Assembly (NCBI GenBank): GCA_033782935.1
Contig: JAWQEG010001234.1
Span: 1,620,501-1,684,500, forward strand
Direction of reading: 5' to 3'
Source of the DNA: Petrolisthes cinctipes
Lineage: Eukaryota > Arthropoda > Malacostraca > Decapoda > Porcellanidae
Length of the DNA stretch: 64,000 bases
The notes beneath the pieces were generated by a model. The model worked only from the letters and a program-made list of their open reading frames with translations. It was not told the DNA's origin and did no database searches. A program made the translations under genes and the position numbers. This document shows positions 1-14,100 of the stretch, one piece after another. The first letter of the stretch is position 1. Every line of letters starts with the position of its first letter.

Positions 1-1045
1 TTTGAGGTTGAATTTGGGATATAAACGGGTACAGAAGATGCATCCTCATATCGACTTTTGGGCACCTAAAAGATCGATTTGCAGTATGTTTTGGGCCTGT
101 ATATTGAAAATACTCTACCACAGATTAGGCATGTACAGATCGCTTATGGGACCCGAAAATATCAAGTTTTCGGGTGTTTTGGGCCTGAATTTGAGATATC
201 GACTTTGGGTACCTAAAATATCGATTTTTAGCATGTTTTGAGCCTATAATTTGAAAATATTCTAGCACTGAGTAGGCATGTACAGATCGGTTCTGTGACC
301 CCAAAATATCGAATTTTCGGGTGTTTTGAGCCTGAATTTAAGATATAAACGGGTACAGAAGATGCATGCACATATCGACTTTTGGGCTCCTAAAATATCG
401 ATTTTGAGCATGTTTTGGGTCTGTATCTTGAAAACATTCTAACTAGGAGTAGGCATGTACAGATCGCTTCTGGGACCCAAAAATATTGAATTTTCGGGTG
501 TTTTGAGGTTGAATTTGGGATATAAACGGGTACAGAAGATGCATCCTCATATCGACTTTTGGGCACCTAAAAGATCGATTTGCAGTATGTTTTGGGCCTG
601 TATATTGAAAATACTCTACCACAGATTAGGCATGTACAGATCGCTTCTGGGACCCGAAAATATCAAGTTTTCGGGTGTTTTGGGCCTGAATTTGAGATAT
701 CGACTTTGGGTACCTAAAATATCGATTTTTAGCATGTTTTGAGCCTATAATTTGAAAATATTCTAGCACTGAGTAGGCATGTACAGATCGGTTCTGTGAC
801 CCCAAAATATCGAATTTTCGGGTGTTTTGAGCCTGAATTTAAGATATAAACGGGTACAGAAGATGCATGCACATATCGACTTTTCGGCTCCTAAAATATC
901 GATTTTGAGCATGTTTTTGGTCTGTATCTCGAAAACATTCTAACTAGGAGTAGGCATATACAGATCGCTTCTAGGACCCAAAATTACCGAATTTTCGGGT
1001 GTTTTGAGGTTGAATTTGGGATATAAACGGGTACAGAAGATTCAT
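1..1045 (+). repeat. 501-bp trimeric higher-order repeat, about two copies
   Basis: Bases from 1 align to bases from 502 with a constant shift of 501 bp. Each unit is three monomers of 177, 177 and 147 bp. Shared diagnostic variants include the GATGCATCCTCATATCG form near 40 and 541, the AAAAGATCG box variant, and the GGTTCTGTGACC variant near 279 and 780. A diverged third partial copy lies at about 6720-7210, shifted by 6842 bp. The window starts inside the first copy, so the array probably continues to the left. Confidence 0.85.
392..568 (+). repeat. Representative 177-bp monomer made of two related halves
   Basis: A typical full-length unit, taken from one AAAATATCG box (392) to the matching box of the next unit (569). 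A second, related box starts at 480, giving halves of 88 and 89 bp. Aligned by eye, the halves share the A/T box with its ATCGA core, then a TGTTTTG-rich segment, a GCCTG-like or TCTG segment, and an ending of the type GCATG(T/C)ACA-AT-TCG(C/A)(C)TT-TGGG-CC. The half at 392 carries the GTAGGCATGTACAG segment, and the half at 480 carries the GATGCATGCACATATCGAC-type segment. This points to an old duplication of an 88-bp sequence that then evolved as a dimer. Confidence 0.8.
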
Positions 1046-4000
1046 GCACATATCGACTTTGGACACTTAAAATATCGATTTTTAGCTTGTTTTGAGCTAA
1101 TATTTTGGAAACATTATAGCACTGAGTAGGCATGTACAGATCGGTTCTGTGACCCCAAAATATTGAATTTTCGGGTGTTTTGAGCCTGAATTTAAGATAT
1201 AAACGGGTACAGAAGATGCATGCACATATCGACTTTTGGGAACCTAAAATATCGATTTTCTGTATGTTTTGGGCCTGTATTTTGAAAATACTCTAACACG
1301 GAGTAGGCATGTACAGATCGCTTCTGGGACCCCAAAATATTGAATTTTCGGGTGTTTTGGGCCTGAATTTGAGATATCGACTTTGGGCACCTAAAATATA
1401 GATTTTTAGAATGTTTTGGGCCTATATTTTGAAAATATTCTAGCACTAATTAGGCCCAATATATCGAATTTTCGGGTGTTTTGAGCCTGAATTTGAGATA
1501 TAAACGGGTACAGAAGATGCATGCACATATCGACTTTGGACACTTAAAATATCGAATTTTTTGCATGTTTTGAGCCTATATTTTGAAAACATTCTAGCAC
1601 TGAGTAGGCATGTACAGATCGCTTTTGGTACCCAAAAATATCGAATTTTTGGGTGTTTTAAGGTTGAATTTGAGATATAAACGTGTGCAGAAGATGCATA
1701 CACATATTGACTTTGGGCATATAAAATATCGATTTTCAGCATGTTTAGGGCCTGTATCTGAGTAGGCATGTACAGATCGCTTCTGGGACCCCAAAATATC
1801 GAATTTTCGGGTGTTTGGAGCCTGAATTCGAGATATAAACGGGTACAGAAGATGCATGCACATATCGACTTTTGGGCACCTAAAATATCGATTTTCTGTA
1901 TGTTTTGGTCCTGTATTTTGAAAATACTCTAACACGGAGTAGGCATGTACAGATCGCTTCTGGGACCCCAAAATATCGATTTTTCGGTAGTTTTGGGCCT
2001 GAATTTGAGATATCGACTTTGGGCACCTAAAATATCGATTTTTAGCATGTTTTGGGCCTATATTTTGAAAATTTTCTAGCACTGAGTAGGCATGTACAGA
2101 TCGCTTCTGGGACCCCAAAATATCGAATTTTCAGGTGTTTTGAGCCTGAATTTGAGATATAAACGGGTACAGAAAATGCTTGCACATATTAACTTTGATC
2201 ACCTAAAATATCGATTTTCAGCATGTTTTGAGCCTATATTTTGAAAACATTCTAGCACGGAGTAGGCATGTACAGATCGCTTCTGGTCCCCAAATTTTGA
2301 ATTTTCGGGTGTTTTCGGCCTGAATTTGAGATATCGACTTTGGGCACCTAAAATATCGATTTTTAGCATGTTTTGGACCAATATTTTAAAAATATTCTAG
2401 CACTGAGTAGGCATGTACAGATCGCTTGTGGGACACAAAAATATCGAATTTTAGGGTGTTTTGAGGTTGAATTTGTGATATAAACGGGTACAAAAGATTC
2501 ATGCACATATCGACTTTGGACACTTAAAATATCGATTTTTAGCATGTTTTGAGCCAATATTTTGGAAACATTATAGCACTGAGTAGGCATGTACATATCG
2601 CTTCTGGGACCCAAAAATATCGAATATTGGGGTGTTTTAAAGTTGAATTTGGGATATTAACGAGTGCAGAAGATGCATGCACATATCGACTTTTGGGCAC
2701 CTAAAATATCGATTTTCAGCATGTTTTGGGATAGTATCTGAGTACGGATGTACAGATCGCTTCTGGGACCCCAAAATATCGAATTTGCGAATGTTTGGAG
2801 CCTGAATTTGAGATATAAACGGGTACAGAAGATGCATGCACATATCGACTTTTGGGCACCTTAAATATCGATTTTCAGTAAGTTTTGGGCCTGTATTTTG
2901 AAAATACTCTAACACGGAGTAGGCATGTACAGTTTGCTTCTGGCACCCCAAAATATCGAATTTTCGGGTGTTTTGGGCCTGAATTTGAGATATCGACTTT
3001 GGGCACCTAAAATATCGATTTTCAGCATGTTTTGGGCCTATATTTTGAAAATATTCTAGCACTAAGTAGGCATGTACAGATCACTTCTATGACCCCAAAA
3101 TATTAAATTTTCGGGTGTTTTGAGCCTGAATTTGAGATATAAACGGGTACAGAAGATGCATGCGCATATCGACATGGGACACTTAAAATATCGATTTTTT
3201 GCATGTTTTGAGCCTATATTTTTAAAACATTCTAGCACTGAGTAGGCATGTACAGATCGCTATTGGTACCAAAAAATATCGAATGTTCGGGTGTTTTGAG
3301 GTTTAATTTGGGATATAAACAGGTGCAGAAGATGCATACACATATTGACTTTGGTCAACTAAAATATCGATTTCAGCATGTTTTGGGCCTGTATCTGAGT
3401 AGGCATGTACAGATCGCTACTGGTACCCAAAAATATCGAATTTTCATGTGTTTTGAGGTTAAATTTGGGATATAAACAGGTACAAAAGATGCATCCACAT
3501 ATCGACTTATGGGCACCTAAATTATCGATTTTTAGCATGTTTTTTCGCTTATTTTTTTAAAACATTCTAGAACTGACTGGGCATGTACAGATCGCTTCTG
3601 GGACCCAGAAATATCGAATTTTCGGGTGTTTTGAGCCTGAATTTGAGATATAAACAGGTACCGAAGATGCATGCACATATCGACTTTGGACACTTAAAAT
3701 ATCGATTTTTAGCATGTTTTGGGCCTGTATTTTGAAAATACTCTAACACGGAGTAGGCATGAACAGATCGCTTCTGGGACCCAAAAATATCGAATTTTCG
3801 GGTGTTTTGAGAATGAATTTGAGATATAAACAGGTAATGAAGATGCATGCACATATCGACTTTTGGGCACCTAAAATATCGATTTTGAGCATGTTTTGGG
3901 TCTGTATCTTTAAAAAACATTCCAACTAGGAATCTCATCTAGGACCCAAAAATACCGAATTTTCGGGTGTTTTGAGCCTGAATTTGAGATATAAACGGGT

Positions 4001-7000
4001 ACAGAAGATGTATGCACATATCGACTTTGGACACTTAAAATATCGATTTTTAGCATGTTTTGAGCCTATATTTTGAAAACATTCTAGCACTGAGTAGGCA
4101 TGTACAGATGGCTTCTTAGACCCAAAAATATTGAATTCTCGGGTGTTTGGAGCCTGAATTTGAGATATAAATGGGTACAGAAGATGCATGCACATATCGA
4201 CTTTTGGGAACCTAAAATATCGATTTTGAGCATGTTTTGGGTCTGTATCTTGAAAACATTCTAACTAGGAGTAGGCATGAACAGATCGCTTCTACGACAT
4301 AAAAATACCGAATTTTCGGGTGTTTTGAGCCTGAATTTAAGATATAAACGGGTACAGAAGATGCATGCACATATCGACTTTGGACTCTTAAAATATCGAT
4401 TTTTAACATGTTTTGAGCCTATATTTTAAAAAAATTCTAGCACTGAGTAGGCATGTACAGATCGCTTCCGGGACCCAAAAATATCGAATTTTTGGGTGTT
4501 TTGAGGTTAAATTTGAGATATAAACGTGTGCAGAAGATGAATACACATATTGACTTTGGGCACCTAAATATCGATTTTCAGCATGTTTTGGGCCTGTATC
4601 TGAGTAGGCATGTACAGATCGCTTCTGGGACCCCAAAATATCGAATTTTCGGGTGTTTGGGGCCTGAATTCGAGATATAAACGGGTACAGATGATGCATG
4701 CACATATCGACTTTTGGGCACCTAAAATATCGATTTTCTGTATGTTTTGGCCCTGTATTTTGAAAATACTCTAACACGGAGTAGGCATGTACAGATCGCT
4801 TCTGGGACCCCAAAATATCGAATTTTCTGTATTTTTGGGCCTGAATTTGAGATGTCGACTTTGAGGACCTAAAATATCGATTTTTAGCATGTTTTGGGCC
4901 TATATTTTGAAAAAATTTTAGCACTGAGTAGGCATGTACAGGACGCTTCTGGGACCCGAAAATATCGAATTTTCGGGTGTTTTGAGCCTGAATTTGAGAT
5001 ATAAACGGGTACAGAAAATGCTTGCACATATTAACTTTGATCACCTAAAATATCGATTTTCAGCATGTTTTGAGCCTATATTTTGAAAACAATCTACCAC
5101 GGAGTATGCATGTACAGATCGCTTCTGGGCCCCCAAATTTTGAATTTTCGGGTGTTTTGGGCCTGAATTTGAGATATCGACTTTGGGCACCTAAAATATC
5201 GATTTTTAGCATGTTTTGGACCTATATTTTAAAAATATTCTAGCACTGAGTAGGCATGTACAGTTCGCTTCTACGACATAAAAATACCGAATTTTCGGGT
5301 GTTTTGAGCCTGAATTTAAGATATAAACGGGTACAGAAGATGTATGCACATATCGACTTTGGACACTTAAAATATCGATTTTTAGCATGTTTTGAACCTA
5401 TACTTTGAAAACATTCTAGCACTGAGTAGGCATGTTCAGATCGCTTCTGGGACCCAAAAATATTGAATTTTCGGGTGTTTTGAGGTTGAATTTGGGATAT
5501 AAACGGGTGCAGAAGATGCATAGACATATTGACTTTGAGCACCTAAAATATCGATTTTGAGCATGTTTTGGGCCTATATTTTGAAAATACTCTAACACGG
5601 AGTAGGTATGTACAGATCGTTTCTGGGACCCAAAAATATCGAATTTTCGGGTGTTTGGAGCCTGAATTTGAGATATAAACGGGTTCAGAAGAAGCATACA
5701 CTTATCGACTTTTGGGCACATAAAATATCGATTTTCTGTATGTTTTGTTCCTGTATTTTTAAAATACTCTAACACAGAGTAGGCATGTACAGATCGCTTC
5801 TGGGACCCCAAAATATCAAATTTTCGGGTGTTTTGGGCCTGAATTTGAGATATCGACTTTGGGCACCTAAAATATCGATTTTTAGCATGTTTTGAGCCTA
5901 TATTTTGAAAATATTCTAGCACTAAGTAGGCATGCACAGATCACTTCTGGGACCCCAAAATATCAATTTTTCGGGTGTTTTGTGCCTGAATTTGAGATAT
6001 AAACGGGTACAGAAGATGCATGCACATATCGAGTTTGGACACTTAAAATATAGATTTTTAGCATGTTTTGAGACTATATTTTGAAAACATTTTTGCCCTG
6101 AGTAGGCATGTACAGATCGTTTTTGGTACCAAAAATATCGAATGTTCGGGTGTTTTGAGGTTAAATTTGGGATATAAACGGGTGCAGAAGATGCATACAC
6201 ATATTGACTTTGGTCACCTAAAATATCGATTTCAGCATGTTTTGGGCATGTATCTGAGTAGGCATGTACAGATCGCTTTTGGGACCCAAAAATATCGAAT
6301 TTTTGTGTGTTTTGAGGTTGAATTCGGGATGTAAACAGGTACAGAAGATGCATCCACATAACGACTTATGGGCATCTAAAATATCGATTTTTATCATGTT
6401 TTGGGCCTATTTTTTGAAAACATTCTAGCACTGAGTGGGCATGTACAGATCGCTTCTGGGACCCAGAAATATCGAATTTTCGGGTGTTTTGAACCTGAAT
6501 TTGAGATATAAACGGGTACAGAAGATGCATGCAAATATCGACTTTGGACACTTAAAATATCGATTTTTAGCATGTTTTAAGCCTATATTTTGAAAACATT
6601 CTAGTACTAAGTAGGCATGTACAGATCGCTTCTGGAACCCAAAAATATCGAATTTTCGGGTATTTTGAGGTTGAATTTGAGATGGAGTGGAGAGTGGAGA
6701 AGATGCATCCTCATATCGACTTTTGGGCACCTAAAAGATCGATTTTGAGCATGTTTTGGGTCTGTATCTTGAAAACATTCTAACTAGGAGTAGGCATGTA
6801 CAGATCGGTTCTGGGACCCAAAAATATTGAATTTTAGGGTGTTTTGAGGTTGAATTTGGGATATAAACGGGTACTGAAGATGCATCCTCATATCGACTTT
6901 TGGGCACCTAAAAGATCGATTTGCAGTATGTTTTGGGCCTGTATATTGAAAATACTCTACCACAGATTAGGCATGTACAGATCGCTTCAGGGACCCGAAA

Positions 7001-8111
7001 ATATCAAGTTTTCGGGTGTTTTGGGCCTTAATTTAAGATATCGACTCTGGGTACCTAAAATATCGATTTTTAGCATGTTTTGAGCCTATATTTTGAAAAT
7101 ATTCTAGCAATCAGTAGACATGTACAGATCGGTTCTGTGACCCCAAAATATCGAATTTTCGGGTGTTTTGAGCCTGAATTTAAGATATAAACGGGTACAG
7201 AAGATGCATGCACATATCGACTTTGGACATTTAAAATATCAATTTTTAGCATGTTTTGAACCTATATTTTGAAAACATTATAGCACTGAGTAGGCATGTA
7301 CAGATCGCTTCTAGGACATAAAAATACCGAATTTTCGGGTGTTTTGAGCCTGAATTTGAGATATAAACGGGTACAGAAGATGCATGCACATATCGACTTT
7401 GGTCATTTAAAATATCAATTTTTAGAATGTTTTAAACCTATATTTTGAAAACATTCTAGCACTGAGTAGGCATGTACAGATCGCTTCTGGGACCCAAAAA
7501 TATCGAATTTTCGGGTGTTTTGAGGTTGAATTTGGGATACAAACGGGTGCAGACGATGCATACACATATTGACTTTGGGCACCTAAAATATCGATTTTGA
7601 GCATGTTTTATGCCTAAATTTGGAAATACTCTAACACGGAGTAGGTATGTACAGATCGTTTCTGGGACCCAAAAATATCGAATTTTCGGGTGTTTTGAGC
7701 CTGAATTTGAGATATAAACAGGTACAGAAGATGCATGCACATATCGACTTTTGGGCACCTAAAATATCGATTTTGAGCATGTTTTGGGTCTGTATCTTGA
7801 AAACATTCTAACTAGGAATAGGCATGTACAGATCGCTTCTAGGACCCAAAAATACCGAATTTTCGGATGTTTTGAGCCTGAATTTGAGATATAAACGGGT
7901 ACAGAAGATGCATGCACATATCGAATTTGGACACTTAAAATATCGATTTTTAGCATGTTTTGAGCCTATATTTTGAAAACATTCTAGCACTGAGAAGGCA
8001 TGTACAGATCGCTTCTGGGACCCAAAAATATCGAATTTTCGGGTGTTTTGAGGTTGTATATGAGATATAAACGAGTGCAGAAGATGCATACACATATTGA
8101 CTTTGGGCACC
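1046..8111 (+). repeat. Satellite with mixed monomers, no single higher-order period
   Basis: Same satellite family, but neighbouring monomers are diverged and no constant long period holds throughout. Blocks recur at long range; for example the monomers around 1600-2300 match those around 4450-5150 at a shift of about 2842 bp. Unusual local deletions are present. At about 1452 the unit loses roughly 22 bp between TAGGC and CCCA, and at about 3930 it lacks the GTAGGCATGTACAG segment. The minus-strand open frames here are repeats of the same 59-codon pattern. No gene is seen. Confidence 0.9.
6720..7210 (+). repeat. Diverged copy of the 501-bp trimer
   Basis: This stretch carries the same marker variants as the unit at 1-1045 (the CATCCTCATATCG variant near 6880, the AAAAGATCG box, the CACAGATTAGGC variant near 6961 and GGTTCTGTGACC near 7133). 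It is shifted by 6842 bp from the first copy and contains the short 147-bp type monomer. Similarity ends near 7210. Confidence 0.75.
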
Positions 8112-11100
8112 TAAAATATCGATTTTCAGCATGTTTTGGGCCTGTATCTGAGTAGGCATGTACAGGTCGCTTCTGGGGCCCCCAAATATCGAATTTTTGG
8201 GTGTTTGGAGCCTGAATTTGAGATATAAACGGGTTCAGAAGATGCATGCACATATCGACTTTTGGGCACATAAAATATCGATTTTCGGTATGTTTTGTTC
8301 CTGTATTTTGAGAATACTCTAACACAGAGTAGGCATGTACAGATCGCTTCTGGCACCCCAAAATATCAAATTTTCGGGTGTTTTGAGCCTGAATTTGAGA
8401 TATAAACGGGTACAGAAGATGCATGCACATATCGACTTTGGACACTTAAAATATCGATTTTTTGCATGTTTTGAGCCTATATTTTGAAAACATTCTAGCA
8501 CTGAGTAGGCATGTACAGATAGCTTTTGGTACCAAAAAATATCGAATGTTCGGGTGTTTTGAGGTTTAATTTGGGATATCTACGGGTGCAGAAGATGCAT
8601 ACACATATTGACTTTGGTCACCTAAAATATCGATTTCAGCATGTTTTGGGCCTATATCTGAGTAGGCATGTACAGATCGCTTCTGGGACCCCAAAATATC
8701 GAATTTCCGTGTGTTTTGAGGTTGAATTTGGGATATAAACAGGTACAGAAGATGCATCCACATATCGACTTATGGGCACCTAAAATATCGATTTTTAGCA
8801 TGTTTTGGGCCTATTTTTTGAAAACATTCTAGCACTGAGTGGGCATGTACAGATCGCTTCAGGGACCCAGAAATATCGAATTTTCGGGTGTTTTGAGCCT
8901 GAATTTGAGATATAAACGGGTACAGAAGATGCATGCACATATCGAATTTGGACACTTAAAATATCCATTTTTAGCATGTTTTAAGCCTATATTTGGAAAA
9001 ATTCTAGCATTAAGTAGGCATGTACAAATCGCTTCTGGGACCCAAAAATATCGAATTTTCGGGTATTTTGAGGTTGAATTTGAGATATAAACGAGTGCAG
9101 AAGATGCATACACATATTGATTTTGGACACCTAAAATATCGATTTTCAGCATGTTTTGGGCCTGTATTTTTAAAATACTCTAACACGGAGTAGGCATGTA
9201 CAGATCGCTTCTGGGACCCAAAAATATCGAATTTTCGGGTGTTTTGAGCCTGAATTTGAGATATAAACAGGTAATGAAGATTCATGCACATATCGACTTT
9301 TGGGCACCTAAAATATCGATTTTGAGCATGTTTTGGGTCTGTATCTTTAAAAAACATTCCAACTACGAGTAGGCATGTACAGATCTCATCTAGGACCCAA
9401 AAATACCGAATTTTCGGGTGTTTTGAGCCTGAATTTGAGATATAAACGGGTACAGAAGATGCATGCACATATCGACTTTGGACACTTAAAATATCGATTT
9501 TTAGCATGTTTTGAGCCTATATTTTGAAAACATTCTAGCACTGAGTAGGCATGAACAGATCGCTTCTGGGACCCAAAAATATTGAATTCGCGGGTGATTT
9601 GAGGTTGAATTTGAGATATAAACAAGTGACGAAGATGCATGCACATATTGACTTTGGGCACCAAAAATATCGATTTTCAGCCGGTTTTGGGCCTGTATCT
9701 GAGCAGGCATGTACAGATCGCTTCTGGGTCCCCAAAATATCGAATTGTCGGGTGTTTGGAGCCTGAATTTGAGATGTAAATGGGTACAGAAGATGCATGC
9801 ACATATCGACTTTTTGGCACCTAAAATATCGATTTTGAGCATGTTTTGGGTCTGTATCTTGAAAACATTCTAACAAGGAGTAGACATGTACAGATCGCTT
9901 CTGCGACCCCAAAATATCAAATTTTCGGGTGTTTTGAGCCTGAATTTGAGATATAAACGGGTATAGAAGATGCATGCACATATCGACTTTGGACACTTAA
10001 AATATCGATTTTTTGCATGTTTTCAGCATATATTTTGAAAATATTCTAGCACTGAGTAGGCATGTACAGATCGCTTTTGGTACCAAAAAATATCGAATGT
10101 TCGGGTGTTTTGAGGTTTAATTTGGGATATAAACGGGTGCAGAAGATACATATACATATTGACTTTGGTCACCTAAAATATCGATTTCAGCATGTTTTGG
10201 GCCTGTATCTGAGTAGGCATGTACAGATCGCTTCTGGGACCCCAAAATATCTAATTTTCGTGTGTTTTGAGGTTGAATTTGGTATATAAACAGGTACAGA
10301 AGATGCATCCACATATCGACTTATGGGCACCTAAAATATCGATTTTTAGCATGTTTTGGGCCTATTTTTTGAAAACATTCTAGCACTGAGTGGGAATGTA
10401 CAGATCGCTTCTGGGACCCAGAAATTTCGAATTTTCGGGTGTTTTGAGCCTGAATTTGAGATATAAACGGGTACAGAATATGCATGCACATATCGACCTT
10501 AGAAACTTAAAATATCGATTTTTAGCATGTTTTAAGCCTATATTTGGAAAAATTCTAGCACTAAGTAGGCATATACAGATCGCTTCTGGGACCCAAAAAT
10601 ATCGAATTTTCGGGTATTTTGAGTTTGAATTTGAGATATAAACGAGTGCTGAAGATGCATACACATATTGATTTTGGACACCTAATATATCGATTTTTAG
10701 CATGTTTTGAGCCTATATTTTGAAAACATTCTAGCACTGAGTAGGCATGTACAGATCGCTTCTGGGACCCAAAAATATTGAATTCGCGGGTGTTTTGAGG
10801 TTGAATTTGAGATATAAACGAGTGCAGAAGATGAATACACATATTGACTTTGGGCACCAAAAATATCGATTTTCAGCAGGTTTTGGGCCTGTAGCTGAGT
10901 AGGCATGTACAGATCGCTTCTGGGACCCCAAAATATCAAATTTTCGGGTATTTGGAGCCTGAATTCGAGATATAAACGGGTACAGAAGATGTATGCACAT
11001 ATTGACTTTTGGGCACCTAAAATATCGATATGCTGTATGTTTTGGTCCTGTATTTTGAAAATACTCTAACACGGAGTAGGCATGTACAGATCACTTCTGG

Positions 11101-14100
11101 GACCCCAAAATATCGAATTTTCGGTAGTTTTGGGCCTGAATTTGAGATATCGACTTTGGACACTTAAAATATTGATTTTTAGCATGTTTTGAGCCTATAA
11201 TTTGAAAACATTCTAGCACTGAGTAGGCATGTACAGATTGCTTCTTGGACCCAAAAATATTGAATTCGCGGGTGTTTTGAGGTTGAATTTGAGATATAAA
11301 CGAGTGCAGAATATGCATACACATATTGACTTTGGGCACAAAAAATATCGATTTTCAGCAGGTTTTGGTCTGTATCTGAGTAGGCATGTACAGATCGCTT
11401 CTGGAACCCCAAAATATCGAATTTTCGGGTGTTTGGAGCCTGAATTTGAGATATAAATGGGTACAGAAGATGCATACACATATCGACTTTTGGGCACCTA
11501 AAATATCGATTTTGAGCATGTTTTGGGTCTGTATCTTGAAAACATTCTAACTAGGAGTAGGCATAAACAGATCGCATCTACGACATAAAAATACCGAATT
11601 TTCGGGTGTTTTGAGCCTGAATTTAAGATATAAACGGGTACAGAAGATGCATGCACATATCGAATTTGGACACTTAAAATATCGAATTTTAGCATGTTTT
11701 GAGCCTATATTTTGAAAACATTCTAGCACTGAGTAGGCATGTACAGATCGCTTCCGGAACCCAAAAATATCGAATTTTTGGGTGTTTTGAGGTTGAATTT
11801 GAGATATAAACGTGTGCAGAAGATGCATACACATATTGACTTTGGGCACCTAAAATATCGATTTTCAGCATGTTTTGGGCCTGTATCTGAGTAGGCATGT
11901 ACAGATCGCTTCTGGGACCTCAAAATATCGAATTTTCGGGTATTTGGAGCCTGAATTCGAGATATAAACGGGTACAGAAGATGTATGCACATATCGACTT
12001 TTGGGCACCTAAAAGATCGATTTGCTGTATGTTTTGGTCCTGTATTTTGAAAATACTCTAACACGGAGTAGGCATGTACAGATCGCTTCTGGGACCCCAA
12101 AATATCGAATTTTCTGTAGTTTTGGGCCTAAATTTGAGATATCGACTATGGGCACCTAAAATATCGATTTTTAGCATGTTTTGGGCCTATATTTTGAAAA
12201 TTTTGTAGCACTGAGTAGGCATGTACAGATCGCTTCTGGGACCTCAAAATATCGAATTTTCGGGTGTTTTGAGCCTGAATTTGAGATATAAACGGGTACA
12301 GAAACTGCACGCACATATTGACTTTGGTCACCTAAAATATCGATTTTTAGCATGTTTTGGGCCTGTATTTTAAAAATACTCTAACACGGAGTAGGCATGT
12401 ACAGATCGCTTCTAGGACTCAAAAATATCGAATTTTCGGGAGTTTTGAGCCTGAATTTGAGATATAAACAGGTACTGAAGTTGCATTCACATATCGACTT
12501 TTGGGAACCTAAAATATCGATTTTGAGCATGTTTTGGGTCTGTATCTTGAAAACATTTTTAACTAGGAGTAGGCATGTACAGATCGCTTCTGGGACCCCA
12601 AAATACCGAATTTTCGGGTGTTTTGAGCCTGAATTTAAGTTATATACACTGGAACAGAAGATATATGCACATATCGACTTTGGACACTTAAAATATCGAT
12701 TGTTAGCATGTTTTGAGCCAATATTTTGGAAAAATTATAGCACTGTGTAGGTATGTACAGATCGCTTCAGGGATACAAAAATATCGAATATTGGGGTGTT
12801 TTGAAGTTGAATTTGGGATATAAACGGGTGCAGAAGATTCATACACATATTGACTTTTGGCACCTAAAATATCGATTTTCAGCATGTTTTGGGCCTTTAT
12901 CTGAGTAGGCATGTACAGATCGCTTCTGGGACCCCAAAATATCGAATTTTCGGGTGTTTGGAGCTTAATTTGAGATATAAACGGGTACAGAAGATGCATG
13001 CACATATCGACTTTTGGGCACCTAAAATATCGATTTTGAGCATGTTTTGGGTCTGCATCTTGAAAACATTCTAACTAGGAGTAGGCATGTACAGATCGCT
13101 TCTAGGACATAAAAATACCGAATTTTCGGGTGTTTTGAGCCTGAATTTGAGATATAAACGGGTACACAAGATGCATGCACATATCGATTTTGGACGCTTA
13201 AAAATATCGATTTTTAGCATGTTTTGAGCCTATATTTTGAAAACATTCTAGCACGGAGTAGGCATGTACAGATCGCTTCTGGGCCCCAAAATTTTGAATT
13301 TTCGGGTGTTTTGGGCCTGAATTTGATATATCGACTTTGGGCACCTAAAATATCGATTTTTAGTATGTTTTGGACCTATATTTAAAAAATATTCTAGCAC
13401 TGAGTAGGCATGTACAGATCGCTTCTGGGACACAAAAATATCGAATTTTCGGGTGTTTTGAGCCTGAATTTGTGATATAAACAGGTACTGAAGTTGCATG
13501 CACATATCGACTTTTGGGCACCTAAAATATCGGTTTTGAGCATGTTTTGGGTCTGTATCTTGAAAACATTCTAACTAAGAGTAGGCATGTACAGATCGCT
13601 TCTAGGACATAAAAATACCAAATTTTCGGGTGTTTTGAGCCTGAATTTGAGATATAAAAGGGTACAGAAGATGCAAGCACATATTGACTTTGGACACTTA
13701 AAATATCGATTTTTAGCATGTTTTGAACCTATATTTTGAAATCATTCTAGCACTGAGTAGGCATGTACACATCGCTTCTGGGACCCAAAAATATCGAATT
13801 TTCGGGTGTTTTGAGGTTGAATTTGGGATATAAACGGGTGCAGACGATGCATACACATATTGACTTTGGGCACCTAAAATATCGATTTTGAGCATGTTTT
13901 GGGCCTATATTTTGAATATACTCTAACACGGAGTAGGTATGTACAGATCGTTTCTGGGACCCAAAAATATCGAATTTTCGGGTGTTTTGAGCCTGAATTT
14001 GAGATATAAACGGGTACAGAAGATGCATGCACATATCGAATTTGGACACTTAAAATATCGATTTTTAGCATGTTTTGAGCCTATATTTTGAAAACATTAT

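Noticed and set aside
298..314. CENP-B-box-like sequence on the minus strand (ATTCGATATTTTGGGGT)
   Set aside because: It matches only 7 of 9 core positions of the known box, with the central A and the C of CGGG both different. Such a partial match is easily due to chance in AT-rich repeats.
1..8111. Regular repeats that might be taken for a CRISPR array
   Set aside because: The units are about 177 bp with no unique spacers; the whole monomer is repeated. The context is eukaryotic satellite and no cas genes are present.
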